DNA of 64,000 bases, from the NCBI RefSeq assembly GCF_014646255.1, contig NZ_BMNC01000008.1:1-64000 (forward strand). The letters are read 5' to 3'. This document shows positions 26,125 through 34,871 of the stretch, piece after piece; the stretch's first letter is position 1, and each line of letters begins with the position of its first letter. The notes beneath the pieces were generated by a model that saw only the letters and a list, made by a program, of their open reading frames with translations, did not search any database and was not told the DNA's origin. Source of the stretch: Lentzea pudingi (GTDB taxonomy: Bacteria > Actinomycetota > Actinomycetes > Mycobacteriales > Pseudonocardiaceae). The position numbers and the translations under genes are program-made.

Positions 26125-28776
26125 GTGCACAGTCGCCTGTTCAGAGCCGCGGCAGCCGTCCTCGTCGCGGCGCTCGCGGTGGTGGCCGGTCCGGTGGTGT
26201 CGCCGTCAGTGGCCGCACCGGCGTTCAACTACGGGGAGGCGCTGCAGAAGTCGGTCTGGTTCTACGACGCCCAGCGGTCGGGCGCGCTGCCCGCGGGCAA
26301 CCGCGTGAGCTGGCGGGCGGACTCGGCGTTGCGCGACGGCTCCGACGTGGGGCTCGACCTGTCCGGTGGTTTCTACGACGCCGGTGACCACGTGAAGTTC
26401 GGGCTGCCCTTCGCGTTCAGCGTGTCGATGCTCGCCTGGGGCGCCGTGGAGAACCGGGCCGCCTACACGAGCTCCGGCCAGTTGCCGCATCTCCTCGCGA
26501 ACCTGCGGCACGGGACCGACTGGATCATCAAGGCGCACCCCTCCCCCAACGTCGTCTACGGGCAGGTCGGCGCGGGCAACCCCGACCACGCCTGGTGGGG
26601 CTCGGCCGAGGTCATGCCGATGGCGCGGCCGTCGTACAAAGTGGACAGTTCGTGCCCCGGCTCCGACCTCGCGGGCGAGTACGCGGCGGCGATGGCGTCG
26701 GCCTCGATGGTCTTCAAGGACACCGATCCGGCCTACGCGGCCACCTTGGTGACGCACGCCAAGCAGCTCTACTCGTTCGCGGACACCTACCGCGGCAAGT
26801 ACAGCTCGTGCATCACGGACGCCGCGAGCTTCTACAACTCGTGGAGCGGCTACCAGGACGAGCTCGTGTGGGGAGCGATCTGGCTGCACCGCGCCACCGG
26901 TGACGCGAGCTACCTGACGAAGGCGAAGTCCGAGTACCTGAAGCTCGGCACCGAGCAGCAGAGCTCCGAACGCTCCTACAAGTGGACCATCGCGTGGGAC
27001 GACAAGTCCTACGGCGCGTACGTCCTGATGGCCAAGCTCACCGGCGAGCAGGCCTACATCACCGACGCCAACCGCTGGCTGGACTTCTGGACCACCGGGT
27101 ACAACGGCAACCGCGTGCGCTACTCCCCCGGCGGCCAGGCCGTGCTCGACAGCTGGGGTTCGTTGCGCTACGCCGCCAACACGGCGTTCGCCGCCCTGAC
27201 CTACTCCGACTGGCTGTCCACTCGCGACAGTGCTCGTGCCAGGACCTACCACGACTTCGGCGTGCGACAGATCAACTACGCCCTCGGCGACAACCCGCGC
27301 GGCGCGAGTTACGTCGTCGGCTTCGGCACCAACCCGCCGCGCAACCCGCACCACCGGGGAGCGCACGGTTCGTGGGCCGACAGCATCCAGGAGCCCGTCA
27401 CCAGCCGTCACGTGCTGTACGGCGCGTTGGTCGGCGGCCCCAGCACCAACAACGACGCCTACACCGACAGCCGCAGCGACTACGTGATGAACGAGGTCGC
27501 GCTCGACTACAACGCGGGCTTCACCGGCGCGCTCGCCCGCCTGTACGGGGAGTACGGCGGCACCCCGCTCGCGTCGTTCCCGGTGGCCGAGACCCCGGAC
27601 GGCCTCGAGCTGACCGTGCAGGCGTCCGTGAACCAGAGCGCGGCCCAGTTCACCGAGATCAAGGCGTTCGTGCTCAACAAGAGCGCGTGGCCGGCGCGCA
27701 CGTTCAACGGCACGCTGCGCTACTACTTCACTCTCGACGGCGCCACCACACCGAACCAGATCACGGTCACCACGAACTACAACCAGTGCGGCACACCGAG
27801 TGCGCCGGCGCTGCACAGCGGCTCGGTGTACTACGTGGAGATCCCGTGCCCCGGCGTGGCTCCGGCCGGGCAGTCCGCGTACCGCAAGGAGGTCCAGTTC
27901 CGCATCACCAGCGCCGGCACGTGGGACCCGGCCAACGACTGGTCGCACACCGGCCTCGGCAGCGGCAACACCGTCGCGCAGACCGACCGGATCGTGCTGC
28001 GCCAGGACGGCAGGACGGTGTGGGGCAACGAGCCTGGCGGCGGCGTCTCCGACAGCGTTCCCCCGTCTGTCCCGAGTGGACTGACCGTCGTTCCCGGCGC
28101 GACCAGCGTGACGCTGAGCTGGACGGCCTCGACCGACAACGTCGGGGTCGCCGGGTACGACGTCCTCGACGGCACTACCGTCACGGGCTCGTCGGGCACG
28201 ACCAGCCTGCTGGTCACCGGCCTCACGCCGGACACGCCGTACTCGTTCTCGGTGCGTGCGAGGGACGTGGCGGGCAACGTGTCCGCCGCCAGTTCCCCGG
28301 TCACCACGCGCACACTGCCCGGCGTCGCGAGCACACTGGCGGTGCAGCACAGGGGATCCGGCGCGGCCACGTCGAACCAGATCGGCGCCACGCTCCAGCT
28401 GACGAACCGCGGCACCACGCCGGTCAGCCTCACCACTACCACGATCAGGTACTGGTTCACCGGTGACGCGCCGTCGGCGACGTACCAGGTGTGGTGCGAC
28501 TGGGCGCAGATCGGGTGCGCGGGAGTCCAGGTGCGGGTGGTCAAGCTACCGGCCGCGCGCACGGGCGCCGACGCGTACGCCGAGGTCTCGTTCGCCTCCG
28601 GCAGCCTCGCCGCGGGAGCGAGCACCGGCGAGATCCAGGTTCGCGTGGCGAAGTCCGATTGGTCCTCCTTCAACCAGGCCGACGACCACAGCTACCGGAC
28701 CAGCGGCTCGCTCACCGATTTCGACCGGGTGACCGCCCACACCGGCGGTTCCCTCACGTGGGGCACCGAGCCCTGA
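26125..28776 (+). CDS. Secreted GH9 cellulase: GH9-CBM3c-Fn3-CBM3
   Basis: This 883-residue enzyme has a signal peptide (1-31), then a GH9 domain (about 32-480) with the catalytic DAGD (D85, D88) and the acid glutamate in YVMNEVALDYNAG near residue 456. A CBM3c (about 490-645), a fibronectin type III module (about 650-735) and a C-terminal CBM3 (about 740-883) follow. This is the theme-B processive endoglucanase layout (Thermobifida Cel9A-like), except that the terminal module is CBM3 rather than CBM2. It would release cellotetraose and cellobiose from cellulose. The GTG start at 26125 follows GGAGG. The gene ends at a strong hairpin. Confidence 0.92.
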   Translation: MHSRLFRAAAAVLVAALAVVAGPVVSPSVAAPAFNYGEALQKSVWFYDAQRSGALPAGNRVSWRADSALRDGSDVGLDLSGGFYDAGDHVKFGLPFAFSVSMLAWGAVENRAAYTSSGQLPHLLANLRHGTDWIIKAHPSPNVVYGQVGAGNPDHAWWGSAEVMPMARPSYKVDSSCPGSDLAGEYAAAMASASMVFKDTDPAYAATLVTHAKQLYSFADTYRGKYSSCITDAASFYNSWSGYQDELVWGAIWLHRATGDASYLTKAKSEYLKLGTEQQSSERSYKWTIAWDDKSYGAYVLMAKLTGEQAYITDANRWLDFWTTGYNGNRVRYSPGGQAVLDSWGSLRYAANTAFAALTYSDWLSTRDSARARTYHDFGVRQINYALGDNPRGASYVVGFGTNPPRNPHHRGAHGSWADSIQEPVTSRHVLYGALVGGPSTNNDAYTDSRSDYVMNEVALDYNAGFTGALARLYGEYGGTPLASFPVAETPDGLELTVQASVNQSAAQFTEIKAFVLNKSAWPARTFNGTLRYYFTLDGATTPNQITVTTNYNQCGTPSAPALHSGSVYYVEIPCPGVAPAGQSAYRKEVQFRITSAGTWDPANDWSHTGLGSGNTVAQTDRIVLRQDGRTVWGNEPGGGVSDSVPPSVPSGLTVVPGATSVTLSWTASTDNVGVAGYDVLDGTTVTGSSGTTSLLVTGLTPDTPYSFSVRARDVAGNVSAASSPVTTRTLPGVASTLAVQHRGSGAATSNQIGATLQLTNRGTTPVSLTTTTIRYWFTGDAPSATYQVWCDWAQIGCAGVQVRVVKLPAARTGADAYAEVSFASGSLAAGASTGEIQVRVAKSDWSSFNQADDHSYRTSGSLTDFDRVTAHTGGSLTWGTEP

Positions 28777-28784
28777 CGAGCCTC

Positions 28785-28822
28785 GGGGCGGGACGTTCTG
28801 CGCGGCACAGGCGTCCCGCCCC
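28785..28822 (+). terminator. Terminator after GH9
   Basis: A perfect 11-bp stem, GGGGCGGGACG (28785-28795) with CGTCCCGCCCC (28812-28822), lies 8 bp after the GH9 stop codon. Confidence 0.75.
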
Positions 28823-28859
28823 GTTCCCATCCGAGGTCGCGCTCTCACGAAGTGGACAC

Positions 28860-28893
28860 GCGGGCGTTTCGTCACGTTCGAAATGATGCCCGC
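28860..28893. promoter_or_regulatory. Inverted repeat upstream of first cebR
   Basis: Nested arms GCGGGC and GCCCGC flank TTTCG-N7-CGAAA, about 20 bp upstream of the regulator start. It does not match the CebR box. It may be an operator for another regulator or a separate autoregulatory site. Confidence 0.35.
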
Positions 28894-28913
28894 GGACTCC
28901 TACGATGTGCTCC

Positions 28914-29936
28914 ATGACGGAGATCGACCGGACACGCAGGCCCGGACCGCGGATCGAAGAGGTCGCGCGCGTCGCCGGCGTGTCCAAGTCGACGGTCTCC
29001 AGAGTGATCAACGGTGAGCAGTACGTGAGCGCCAAGGCCCGCGACGCCGTGCACACCGCGATCACCCATCTGAAGTACAGCCCGAACCAGGCGGCCCGCT
29101 CCCTCGCGGGCAGCAAGGCGAACGCCCTCGCGCTGATCGTGTCCGAACACGGCAGCCGGGTCCTCGGCGACCCGTTCTTCGCCGGGGTGCTGCGCGGCGT
29201 GCACGCCGAACTGACCGGCCGCCGCATCCAGTTGCTGCTCATGATGAGCCGCCCGGAGGACCACGACGACCTCCTCGCCTACCTGGCGGGCGGCCACGTC
29301 GACGGCGCGCTCCTCGTGAGCCTGCACGGCGACGACCCGCTGCCGCACCGGCTCCAGGAGATGGGCCTCCCGGTCGTCGTGGGCGGCCGCCCGCTGGCCG
29401 CGGGTTCCGTCCCGTTCGTGGACTCGGACAACTTCACCGGCGGCCTCGACGCGGTCCGGCACCTGGTCTCACTCGGACGCACCCGGATCGCGACCGTGGC
29501 GGGCCCGCGCGACATGGCGGCGGGCCTCGACCGGCTCAGCGGCTGGCGCCGGGGCCTGGGCGAGGCCCGGTTGCCCGCGGACCTCGTCGTGGAGGCCGAC
29601 TTCACCCCGGAGAGCGGCGCCCAGGCCATGACCGAACTGCTCGACCGCGCTCCCGACATCGACGCCGTGTTCGTCGCCGCCGACATCATCGCGCTGGGCG
29701 TGCTGCAGGTGCTGCACGCCCGCGGCAGGCGCATCCCCGAGGACGTCGCGGTGGTCGGGTTCGACGACTCGCTGCTCGCCTCGACCGCGACTCCCCCGCT
29801 CACCACCGTCCGGCAGGACGTCGAGCAGCTCGGCCGCACGATGACGTGGCGGCTGCTGGGCGAGCTGGCGGGCGACAGCGGTCTGCCGCCGTCACTGCTG
29901 CTGCCGACCTCGCTGGTGCGCCGCGCGAGCGCCTGA
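28914..29936 (+). CDS. cebR: LacI-family cellobiose-responsive repressor, copy 1
   Basis: This repressor of 340 residues has a LacI HTH (about 14-60; VARVAGVSKSTVSRVING) and a periplasmic-binding-like sensor domain (DPFFAGVLRGVHAEL, GHVDGALLVSLHGDDPLP, VGFDDSLLASTATPPLTTVR). It would bind TGGGAGCGCTCCCA and let go when cellobiose or cellotriose is present. I chose the ATG at 28914 because it aligns with the second copy at 34868; an ATG at 28905 is in frame. It lies between the GH9 gene and cebE. Presence of a near-identical HTH in copy 2 suggests both see the same box. Confidence 0.85.
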   Translation: MTEIDRTRRPGPRIEEVARVAGVSKSTVSRVINGEQYVSAKARDAVHTAITHLKYSPNQAARSLAGSKANALALIVSEHGSRVLGDPFFAGVLRGVHAELTGRRIQLLLMMSRPEDHDDLLAYLAGGHVDGALLVSLHGDDPLPHRLQEMGLPVVVGGRPLAAGSVPFVDSDNFTGGLDAVRHLVSLGRTRIATVAGPRDMAAGLDRLSGWRRGLGEARLPADLVVEADFTPESGAQAMTELLDRAPDIDAVFVAADIIALGVLQVLHARGRRIPEDVAVVGFDDSLLASTATPPLTTVRQDVEQLGRTMTWRLLGELAGDSGLPPSLLLPTSLVRRASA

Positions 29937-30253
29937 CGCGCGGCGGCCTGACGCGCGGGTGCCACGCGCTGTGGTCCGGCAGCGGACGCTCGAACCGGTC
30001 CGCACGGCACTCCGCTGACGCCGCCCGCACTCGTCGCCGCACCCCCTGACGCCGTCCGCGCGCGCTGCCGCCGCCCCACGTTCCTCCCTCGACGCTGCGA
30101 CCGAACGCCGCACGCCCGGCTCACCCGTTCCGCGCAGCCGGTCCATTGCCAGCAAAACCTTTCCGCCCCGCGAGCCCGCACCCGTCGCCACCAGCTGCGG
30201 AACGCGGTGCGTGCCGGAAACGGCACGCAGTGTTAACCCATCGGCCACTTTTC

Positions 30254-30267
30254 CGGGAACGCTCCCA
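30254..30267. promoter_or_regulatory. Weaker CebR box upstream of cebE
   Basis: CGGGAACGCTCCCA has two differences from the consensus. It lies 141 bp upstream of the strong box at 30395, a spacing that would suit looping by a tetrameric or paired repressor. Confidence 0.6.
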
Positions 30268-30394
30268 GGTTTCCCAACTGTGACCTGAGCCATGAACCAC
30301 GAGGTCATCCCGTCGGCCGGGGCCGGAAACGCCTGGTGCGGCCCGAAGTGTGTCTTGACACACGTTCGAAGCCGGGACGACACTCTGCCCCGTC

Positions 30395-30408
30395 TGGGAG
30401 CGCTCCCA
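30395..30408. promoter_or_regulatory. CebR box at cebE
   Basis: A perfect TGGGAGCGCTCCCA lies 32 bp upstream of the cebE start codon. It is the expected main operator of the cebEFG-bglC operon. Confidence 0.92.
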
Positions 30409-30440
30409 GAACCCGCCGCCGAGACCAGAGGAGTTCTCCC

Positions 30441-31721
30441 GTGCGACACCGTTGGATCAGCGTGCTGATCTGTGCCGCCGTGTCCGCCGCCGCCACCACA
30501 GCGTGCGGGACAGGCGGGGCCAGTCAGACCGCAGACGGAAAGACCGAGCTGACCATCGCCACGTTCAACGAGTTCGGCTACGAGGAGCTGTTCAAGGAGT
30601 ACGAGGCGGCTCACCCGGACGTCAAGATCACGCAGCGCAAGACCGGTCAGGGCCAGCCCCACCACCAGAACCTGTTCACGAAGCTCGGCGCGGGATCGGG
30701 CCTCGCGGACATCGAGGGCGTCGAAGAGGGCTACCTGAGCCAGTTCATGTCGAAGGCCGGGCAGTTCAACGATCTCAAGGAGATCGGCCCGAAGGTCGAG
30801 GACGACCGCTGGCTGAAGTGGAAGACCGAGGCGGTCACCACCAAGGACGGCAAGGTCATGGGCTACGGCACGGACATCGGCCCGCTCGCCATGTGCTACC
30901 GCAAGGACCTGTTCGAGAAGGCCGGTCTGCCGTCCGACCCCGAGGGCGTCAAGGCGCTCTTCGCCACGTGGGACAGCTACTTCGCCGCCGGTGACCAGTT
31001 CATCGCCAAGGCCCCGGGCGTCGCCTGGTTCGACAGCGCCGCACAGGTCTACAACGCGATGCACAACCAGCTGGAGACCGGCTACTACGACAAGTCCGAC
31101 AAGCTGGTCGTCGACACCAACGCCGCCATCAAGGCGAACTGGACCACGGTGACCGCGGCTGTCGCGAAGGGACAGTCGGCCCGGCTCGGCGCGTTCAGCA
31201 ACGAGTGGAACACCGGCTTCAAGCTCGGCAAGTTCGCCACCAAGACCTGCCCGTCGTGGATGCTCGGCGTGGTGGAGTCCCAGGCGGGCCCCGAGAACAA
31301 GGGCCTGTGGGCGGTCACCGACGCGTTCCCGAACGGTGGCGGCAACTGGGGCGGCTCATACCTGACCGTGCCGAAGCAGAGCAAGAACGCCCAGAAGGCC
31401 GCCGAGCTCGCCGCCTGGCTGACCGCGCCGGAGCAGCAGGTCAAGGCGTTCAAGGCCAAGGGCACGTTCCCGAGCCAGACGAAGGCGCTCGACGCTCCGG
31501 AGCTCCTGGAGCAGACCAACGCCTACTTCGGTGACGTCAAGGCCGGCGCGCTGTTCGCCACGCAGGCCAAGAAGATCAAGGCCGCGCAGTACAAGGGCCC
31601 GGCCGACGGTCAGATCCAGGAGACGGTCTTCAGCCCGGCGCTGCAGTCGGTCGAGCAGGGCAAGAACGCCGACGAGGCCTGGAAGACCGCCGTCGAAGGC
31701 GCTCAGAAGGCGGCCAAGTAG
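30441..31721 (+). CDS. cebE: Cellobiose/cellotriose-binding lipoprotein
   Basis: This solute-binding lipoprotein of 426 residues belongs to a CUT1 ABC importer. The signal peptide ends in a lipobox (ATTAC) with the lipidated Cys near residue 22, followed by the extracellular binding fold (LTIATFNEFGYEELFKEYEA; GYGTDIGPLAMCYRKDLFEK). The GTG at 30441 follows AGAGGAG and was chosen over a longer in-frame ATG at 30336, which lies upstream of the CebR box. The stop overlaps the start of cebF by one base. It captures cello-oligosaccharides released by the secreted cellulases nearby. Confidence 0.9.
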   Translation: MRHRWISVLICAAVSAAATTACGTGGASQTADGKTELTIATFNEFGYEELFKEYEAAHPDVKITQRKTGQGQPHHQNLFTKLGAGSGLADIEGVEEGYLSQFMSKAGQFNDLKEIGPKVEDDRWLKWKTEAVTTKDGKVMGYGTDIGPLAMCYRKDLFEKAGLPSDPEGVKALFATWDSYFAAGDQFIAKAPGVAWFDSAAQVYNAMHNQLETGYYDKSDKLVVDTNAAIKANWTTVTAAVAKGQSARLGAFSNEWNTGFKLGKFATKTCPSWMLGVVESQAGPENKGLWAVTDAFPNGGGNWGGSYLTVPKQSKNAQKAAELAAWLTAPEQQVKAFKAKGTFPSQTKALDAPELLEQTNAYFGDVKAGALFATQAKKIKAAQYKGPADGQIQETVFSPALQSVEQGKNADEAWKTAVEGAQKAAK

Positions 31722-32680
31722 TGACCGCCACTCTCTCCAAGGTGGACCGCGGGCGAGAGCAGGCCTCTCTCCCGCGGCCTCCGCGGCGGTACCGGATGTC
31801 CAATCTGGACGCCAAGGTGTCGCCGTACCTGTTCGTCGCACCCTTCTTCGTGCTCTTCATCGCCATCGGGCTGTTCCCGCTGCTCTACACGGCCTACGTC
31901 TCCCTGTTCGACTGGGAGATCGGCGACGACGACCCGCTGTTCATCGGCTTCGAGAACTACAGCACGCTTTTCCAGGACGACCAGTTCTGGAACGCGCTGT
32001 TCAACACCTTCAGCATCTTCCTGCTGTCGAGCGCCCCGCAGATCGTCGTCGCGATCGTGATCGCGGCACTGCTGAACGCGAACCTGCGGGCCCGCACCGG
32101 GTGGCGGATGGGCGTGCTGCTCCCCTACGTGGCGAGCCTCGTGGCGTTGACGATCATCTTCGGCAACCTCTTCGGCCCGCAGTACGGCCTCGTGAACGAC
32201 GTGCTCGGGCTGATCGGCATAAGCCCGATCGACTGGCAGGCAAGCACGTTCGGCAGCCACGTCGCCATCGCGTCGATGGTCAACTGGCGGTGGACGGGCT
32301 ACAACGCGCTGATCATCCTCGCCGCGATGCAGGCGATCCCGAAGGACGTCTACGAGGCCGCGCTGGTGGACGGCGCGAGCGCGCTGCGGCGGTTCTTCAG
32401 CATCACGCTCCCGTTGCTGAAGCCGACGCTGATCTTCGTGGTCGTCACCTCGACCATCGGTGGTCTGCAGATCTTCACCGAGCCGAAGCTGTTCGAGCCT
32501 TCCGGTGGCAGCGGCGGCGGCGCGGAGCACCAGTACCAGACCGTCGTGCTCTACCTGTACCAATCCGCGTTCCAGGGCTTCGACCTCGGGTACGCCTCCG
32601 CGATCGCCTGGGTGCTGTTCATGGTCGTCATCGCCGTCGCCGGCCTCAACTTCTTCCTCACCAGGAGGGCCGTCAAATGA
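31721..32680 (+). CDS. cebF: Cellobiose ABC transporter permease
   Basis: This permease of 319 residues has six predicted membrane helices (first APFFVLFIAIGLFPLLYTAY). The ATPase-docking EAA loop is YEAALVDGASALRRFFSITL. An N-terminal cytoplasmic stretch of about 30 residues precedes helix 1, as in MalF/CebF-type permeases. The GTG start overlaps the cebE stop by one base, and the cebG start overlaps its end by four. It forms the membrane channel with CebG. The ATPase is not in this operon and, as in Streptomyces, is probably the shared MsiK encoded elsewhere. Confidence 0.9.
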   Translation: MTATLSKVDRGREQASLPRPPRRYRMSNLDAKVSPYLFVAPFFVLFIAIGLFPLLYTAYVSLFDWEIGDDDPLFIGFENYSTLFQDDQFWNALFNTFSIFLLSSAPQIVVAIVIAALLNANLRARTGWRMGVLLPYVASLVALTIIFGNLFGPQYGLVNDVLGLIGISPIDWQASTFGSHVAIASMVNWRWTGYNALIILAAMQAIPKDVYEAALVDGASALRRFFSITLPLLKPTLIFVVVTSTIGGLQIFTEPKLFEPSGGSGGGAEHQYQTVVLYLYQSAFQGFDLGYASAIAWVLFMVVIAVAGLNFFLTRRAVK

Positions 32681-33492
32681 TGAAACGACCGTCCTTCGCG
32701 ATCTACGGGATCCTCGGCGCGTTCGTGCTCGGCTCCGCCTTCCCGTTCTACTGGTCGTTTCTCGTGGCGAGCCGCGACAACTCGGTGCTGACCGGGGACT
32801 TCACGCTGATCCCCGGCGGCAACTTTTGGACCAACGCCGTGCGCGTGTTCGACACGGTCCCGTTCTGGAAGGCCCTGGGCAACAGCTTCCTCGTGTCCGG
32901 CACCGTGACGTTCTCGGTCGTGCTGCTGTCCACACTGGCCGGTTTCGCGTTCGCCAAGCTGAAGTTCCGCGGCCGGGGCGTGCTGTTCCTGTTCGTCGTG
33001 GCGACGCTCGCGGTACCGACCCAGCTCGGCATCATCCCGCTGTACATGGCGATGGCCGAGTTCGGCTGGGCCGGTGAGCTCGAAGCCGTGATCGTGCCGA
33101 ACCTCGTCACCGCGTTCGGCGTGTTCTGGATGCGGCAGTACCTCCTCGACGCCATCCCCGACGAACTCGTCGAGGCGGCGCGGATGGACGGCTGCAGCCT
33201 GTGGCGCGCGTTCTGGCACGTCGCCCTCCCCGCCGCCCGGCCGGCCGCCGCCATGCTGGGTGTGTTCACGTTCATGCAGTCCTGGAACGACTTCCTGTGG
33301 CCGTTGGTGGTCCTGAACGCGGACAACCCGACGCTGCAGGTCGCGCTCGAGAAGCTGCAGAGCGGTTATTACGTCGACTACTCGCTCGTACTCGCCGGGA
33401 CCACGCTCGCGACGGTTCCGGTGCTCATCGTCTTCCTCGTGCTCGGGCGGCAGATCGTCGCCGGTGTGATGCAGGGCGCCGTCAAGGGGTGA
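32677..33492 (+). CDS. cebG: Cellobiose ABC transporter permease
   Basis: This permease of 271 residues is the second channel subunit, with six helices and the EAA loop LVEAARMDGCSLWRAFWHVA. The start is ATGATG at 32677 or 32680, overlapping cebF. It ends GAVKG three codons short of bglC, whose start follows after two bases. The tight spacing through cebEFG-bglC supports one transcript. Confidence 0.9.
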   Translation: MMKRPSFAIYGILGAFVLGSAFPFYWSFLVASRDNSVLTGDFTLIPGGNFWTNAVRVFDTVPFWKALGNSFLVSGTVTFSVVLLSTLAGFAFAKLKFRGRGVLFLFVVATLAVPTQLGIIPLYMAMAEFGWAGELEAVIVPNLVTAFGVFWMRQYLLDAIPDELVEAARMDGCSLWRAFWHVALPAARPAAAMLGVFTFMQSWNDFLWPLVVLNADNPTLQVALEKLQSGYYVDYSLVLAGTTLATVPVLIVFLVLGRQIVAGVMQGAVKG

Positions 33493-33494
33493 AA

Positions 33495-34871
33495 ATGGAG
33501 AACATTCTTTTCCCACAGGGTTTCCTGTGGGGAGCCGCGACCGCCGCGTTCCAGGTGGAGGGCGCGACCGACGTGGACGGTCGCACCGACTCCATCTGGG
33601 ACGAGTTCTGCCGGCAACCCGGCAAGGTCGTCGGCGGTGACTGCGGTGAACCCGCCGCCGACCACTACCGGCGGTTCGAGCAGGACGTCGCCATGATGGC
33701 GGACCTGGGCCTCAAGGCCTACCGGTTCTCGATCGCCTGGCCGCGCGTGCGGCCGGACGGCGGGAAGGTCAACCAGGCGGGGCTCGACTTCTACCAGCGG
33801 CTGATCGACTCGTTGCTGGCGCACGACATCGCGCCGTGGCCGACGCTCTACCACTGGGACCTGCCGCAGAAGCTGGAGGAGGCCGGCGGCTGGGCCAACC
33901 GCGACACCGCGTTCCGGTTCGCCGACTACGCGGCGGCCACCGTCGAGGCGCTCGGTGACCGGGTCGGCACCTGGACGACGATGAACGAGCCGTGGTGCTC
34001 GGCGTTCCTCGGGTACGCGGGAGGAATCCACGCGCCCGGCCGCACCGAGCCGAAGGCCGCCGTCGCCGCGGTGCACCACCTGCTGCTCGCGCACGGGCTC
34101 GCGACGGACACGATCCGCGCCGCCCAGCCGGACGCCAAGGTGGGCATCACGCTCAACATGTATCCGATCATCCCGGTGGACCCGGACAACCCGGCGGACC
34201 TCGACGTCGCACGCAGGCTTGACGGCCTGCAGCAGCGGATCTTCCTGGACCCGTTGCTGCGCGGCGAGTACCCCGCCGACATCGTCGAGGACCTGGAACC
34301 GTTCGGGTTCAGCGAGCACGTGCACGACGGCGACCTCGGCGTGATCTCGGCACCGCTGGACATGCTCGGTGTCAACTACTACACCGAGCACTACGTCAGC
34401 TCGACTCCCAACGGTGAAGCCGGTCCGTCTCCTTGGGTCGGTGTGCAGCACGCCTCGTTCCCGCCCCGCGACGCCCCCACCACGGACATGGGCTGGGAGG
34501 TCAGGCCGGACGGGCTCACCACCGTGCTGATGCGGGTGCACAACGACTACCCGCGGCTTCCGCTCTACATCACCGAGAACGGCGCCGCGTTCCGCGACGA
34601 CTTCTCCGGCAACGGTGCGATCGACGACGTGGACCGCACCGGTTTCATCGCCTCCCACCTGCGCGCCGCCCACGCGGCGATCGACGCGGGGGTCGACCTG
34701 CGCGGCTACTTCTGCTGGTCGCTGCTGGACAACTTCGAGTGGGCCGAGGGGTACGCGAAGCGGTTCGGCATCGTCCACGTCGACTACGACACCCAGATCC
34801 GCACTCCCAAGATGAGTGCGAGGTGGTACAGCAGGGTGGCCCGCGACAACGCGCTGGTCGCCGTCTCATGA
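33495..34871 (+). CDS. bglC: Cytoplasmic GH1 beta-glucosidase
   Basis: This family 1 glycosidase of 458 residues has no signal peptide. The acid/base E165 is in TMNEPW and the nucleophile E361 is in YITENG. The N-terminal FLWGAATAAFQVEGA signature and the aglycone-site WSLLDNFEWAEGY are present. It would hydrolyse imported cellobiose and cellotriose to glucose, removing the inducer of CebR. Its start is two bases after cebG, and its end overlaps the second cebR start (ATGA). Confidence 0.92.
   Translation: MENILFPQGFLWGAATAAFQVEGATDVDGRTDSIWDEFCRQPGKVVGGDCGEPAADHYRRFEQDVAMMADLGLKAYRFSIAWPRVRPDGGKVNQAGLDFYQRLIDSLLAHDIAPWPTLYHWDLPQKLEEAGGWANRDTAFRFADYAAATVEALGDRVGTWTTMNEPWCSAFLGYAGGIHAPGRTEPKAAVAAVHHLLLAHGLATDTIRAAQPDAKVGITLNMYPIIPVDPDNPADLDVARRLDGLQQRIFLDPLLRGEYPADIVEDLEPFGFSEHVHDGDLGVISAPLDMLGVNYYTEHYVSSTPNGEAGPSPWVGVQHASFPPRDAPTTDMGWEVRPDGLTTVLMRVHNDYPRLPLYITENGAAFRDDFSGNGAIDDVDRTGFIASHLRAAHAAIDAGVDLRGYFCWSLLDNFEWAEGYAKRFGIVHVDYDTQIRTPKMSARWYSRVARDNALVAVS

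Larger units (their letters stand above)
29937..30440. other. Non-coding region before cebE
   Basis: No gene is seen in these 504 bases. The first part repeats GCCTGACGCGCG, which includes the cebR stop codon, and is GC-rich without open structure. The last 190 bp hold two CebR boxes and so the likely cebE promoter. Confidence 0.6.

Noticed and set aside
29937..30240. Small regulator or peptide gene before cebE
   Set aside because: Frames are Arg/Pro/Ala-rich without a ribosome-binding site, and the stretch is partly a duplication of the cebR end.
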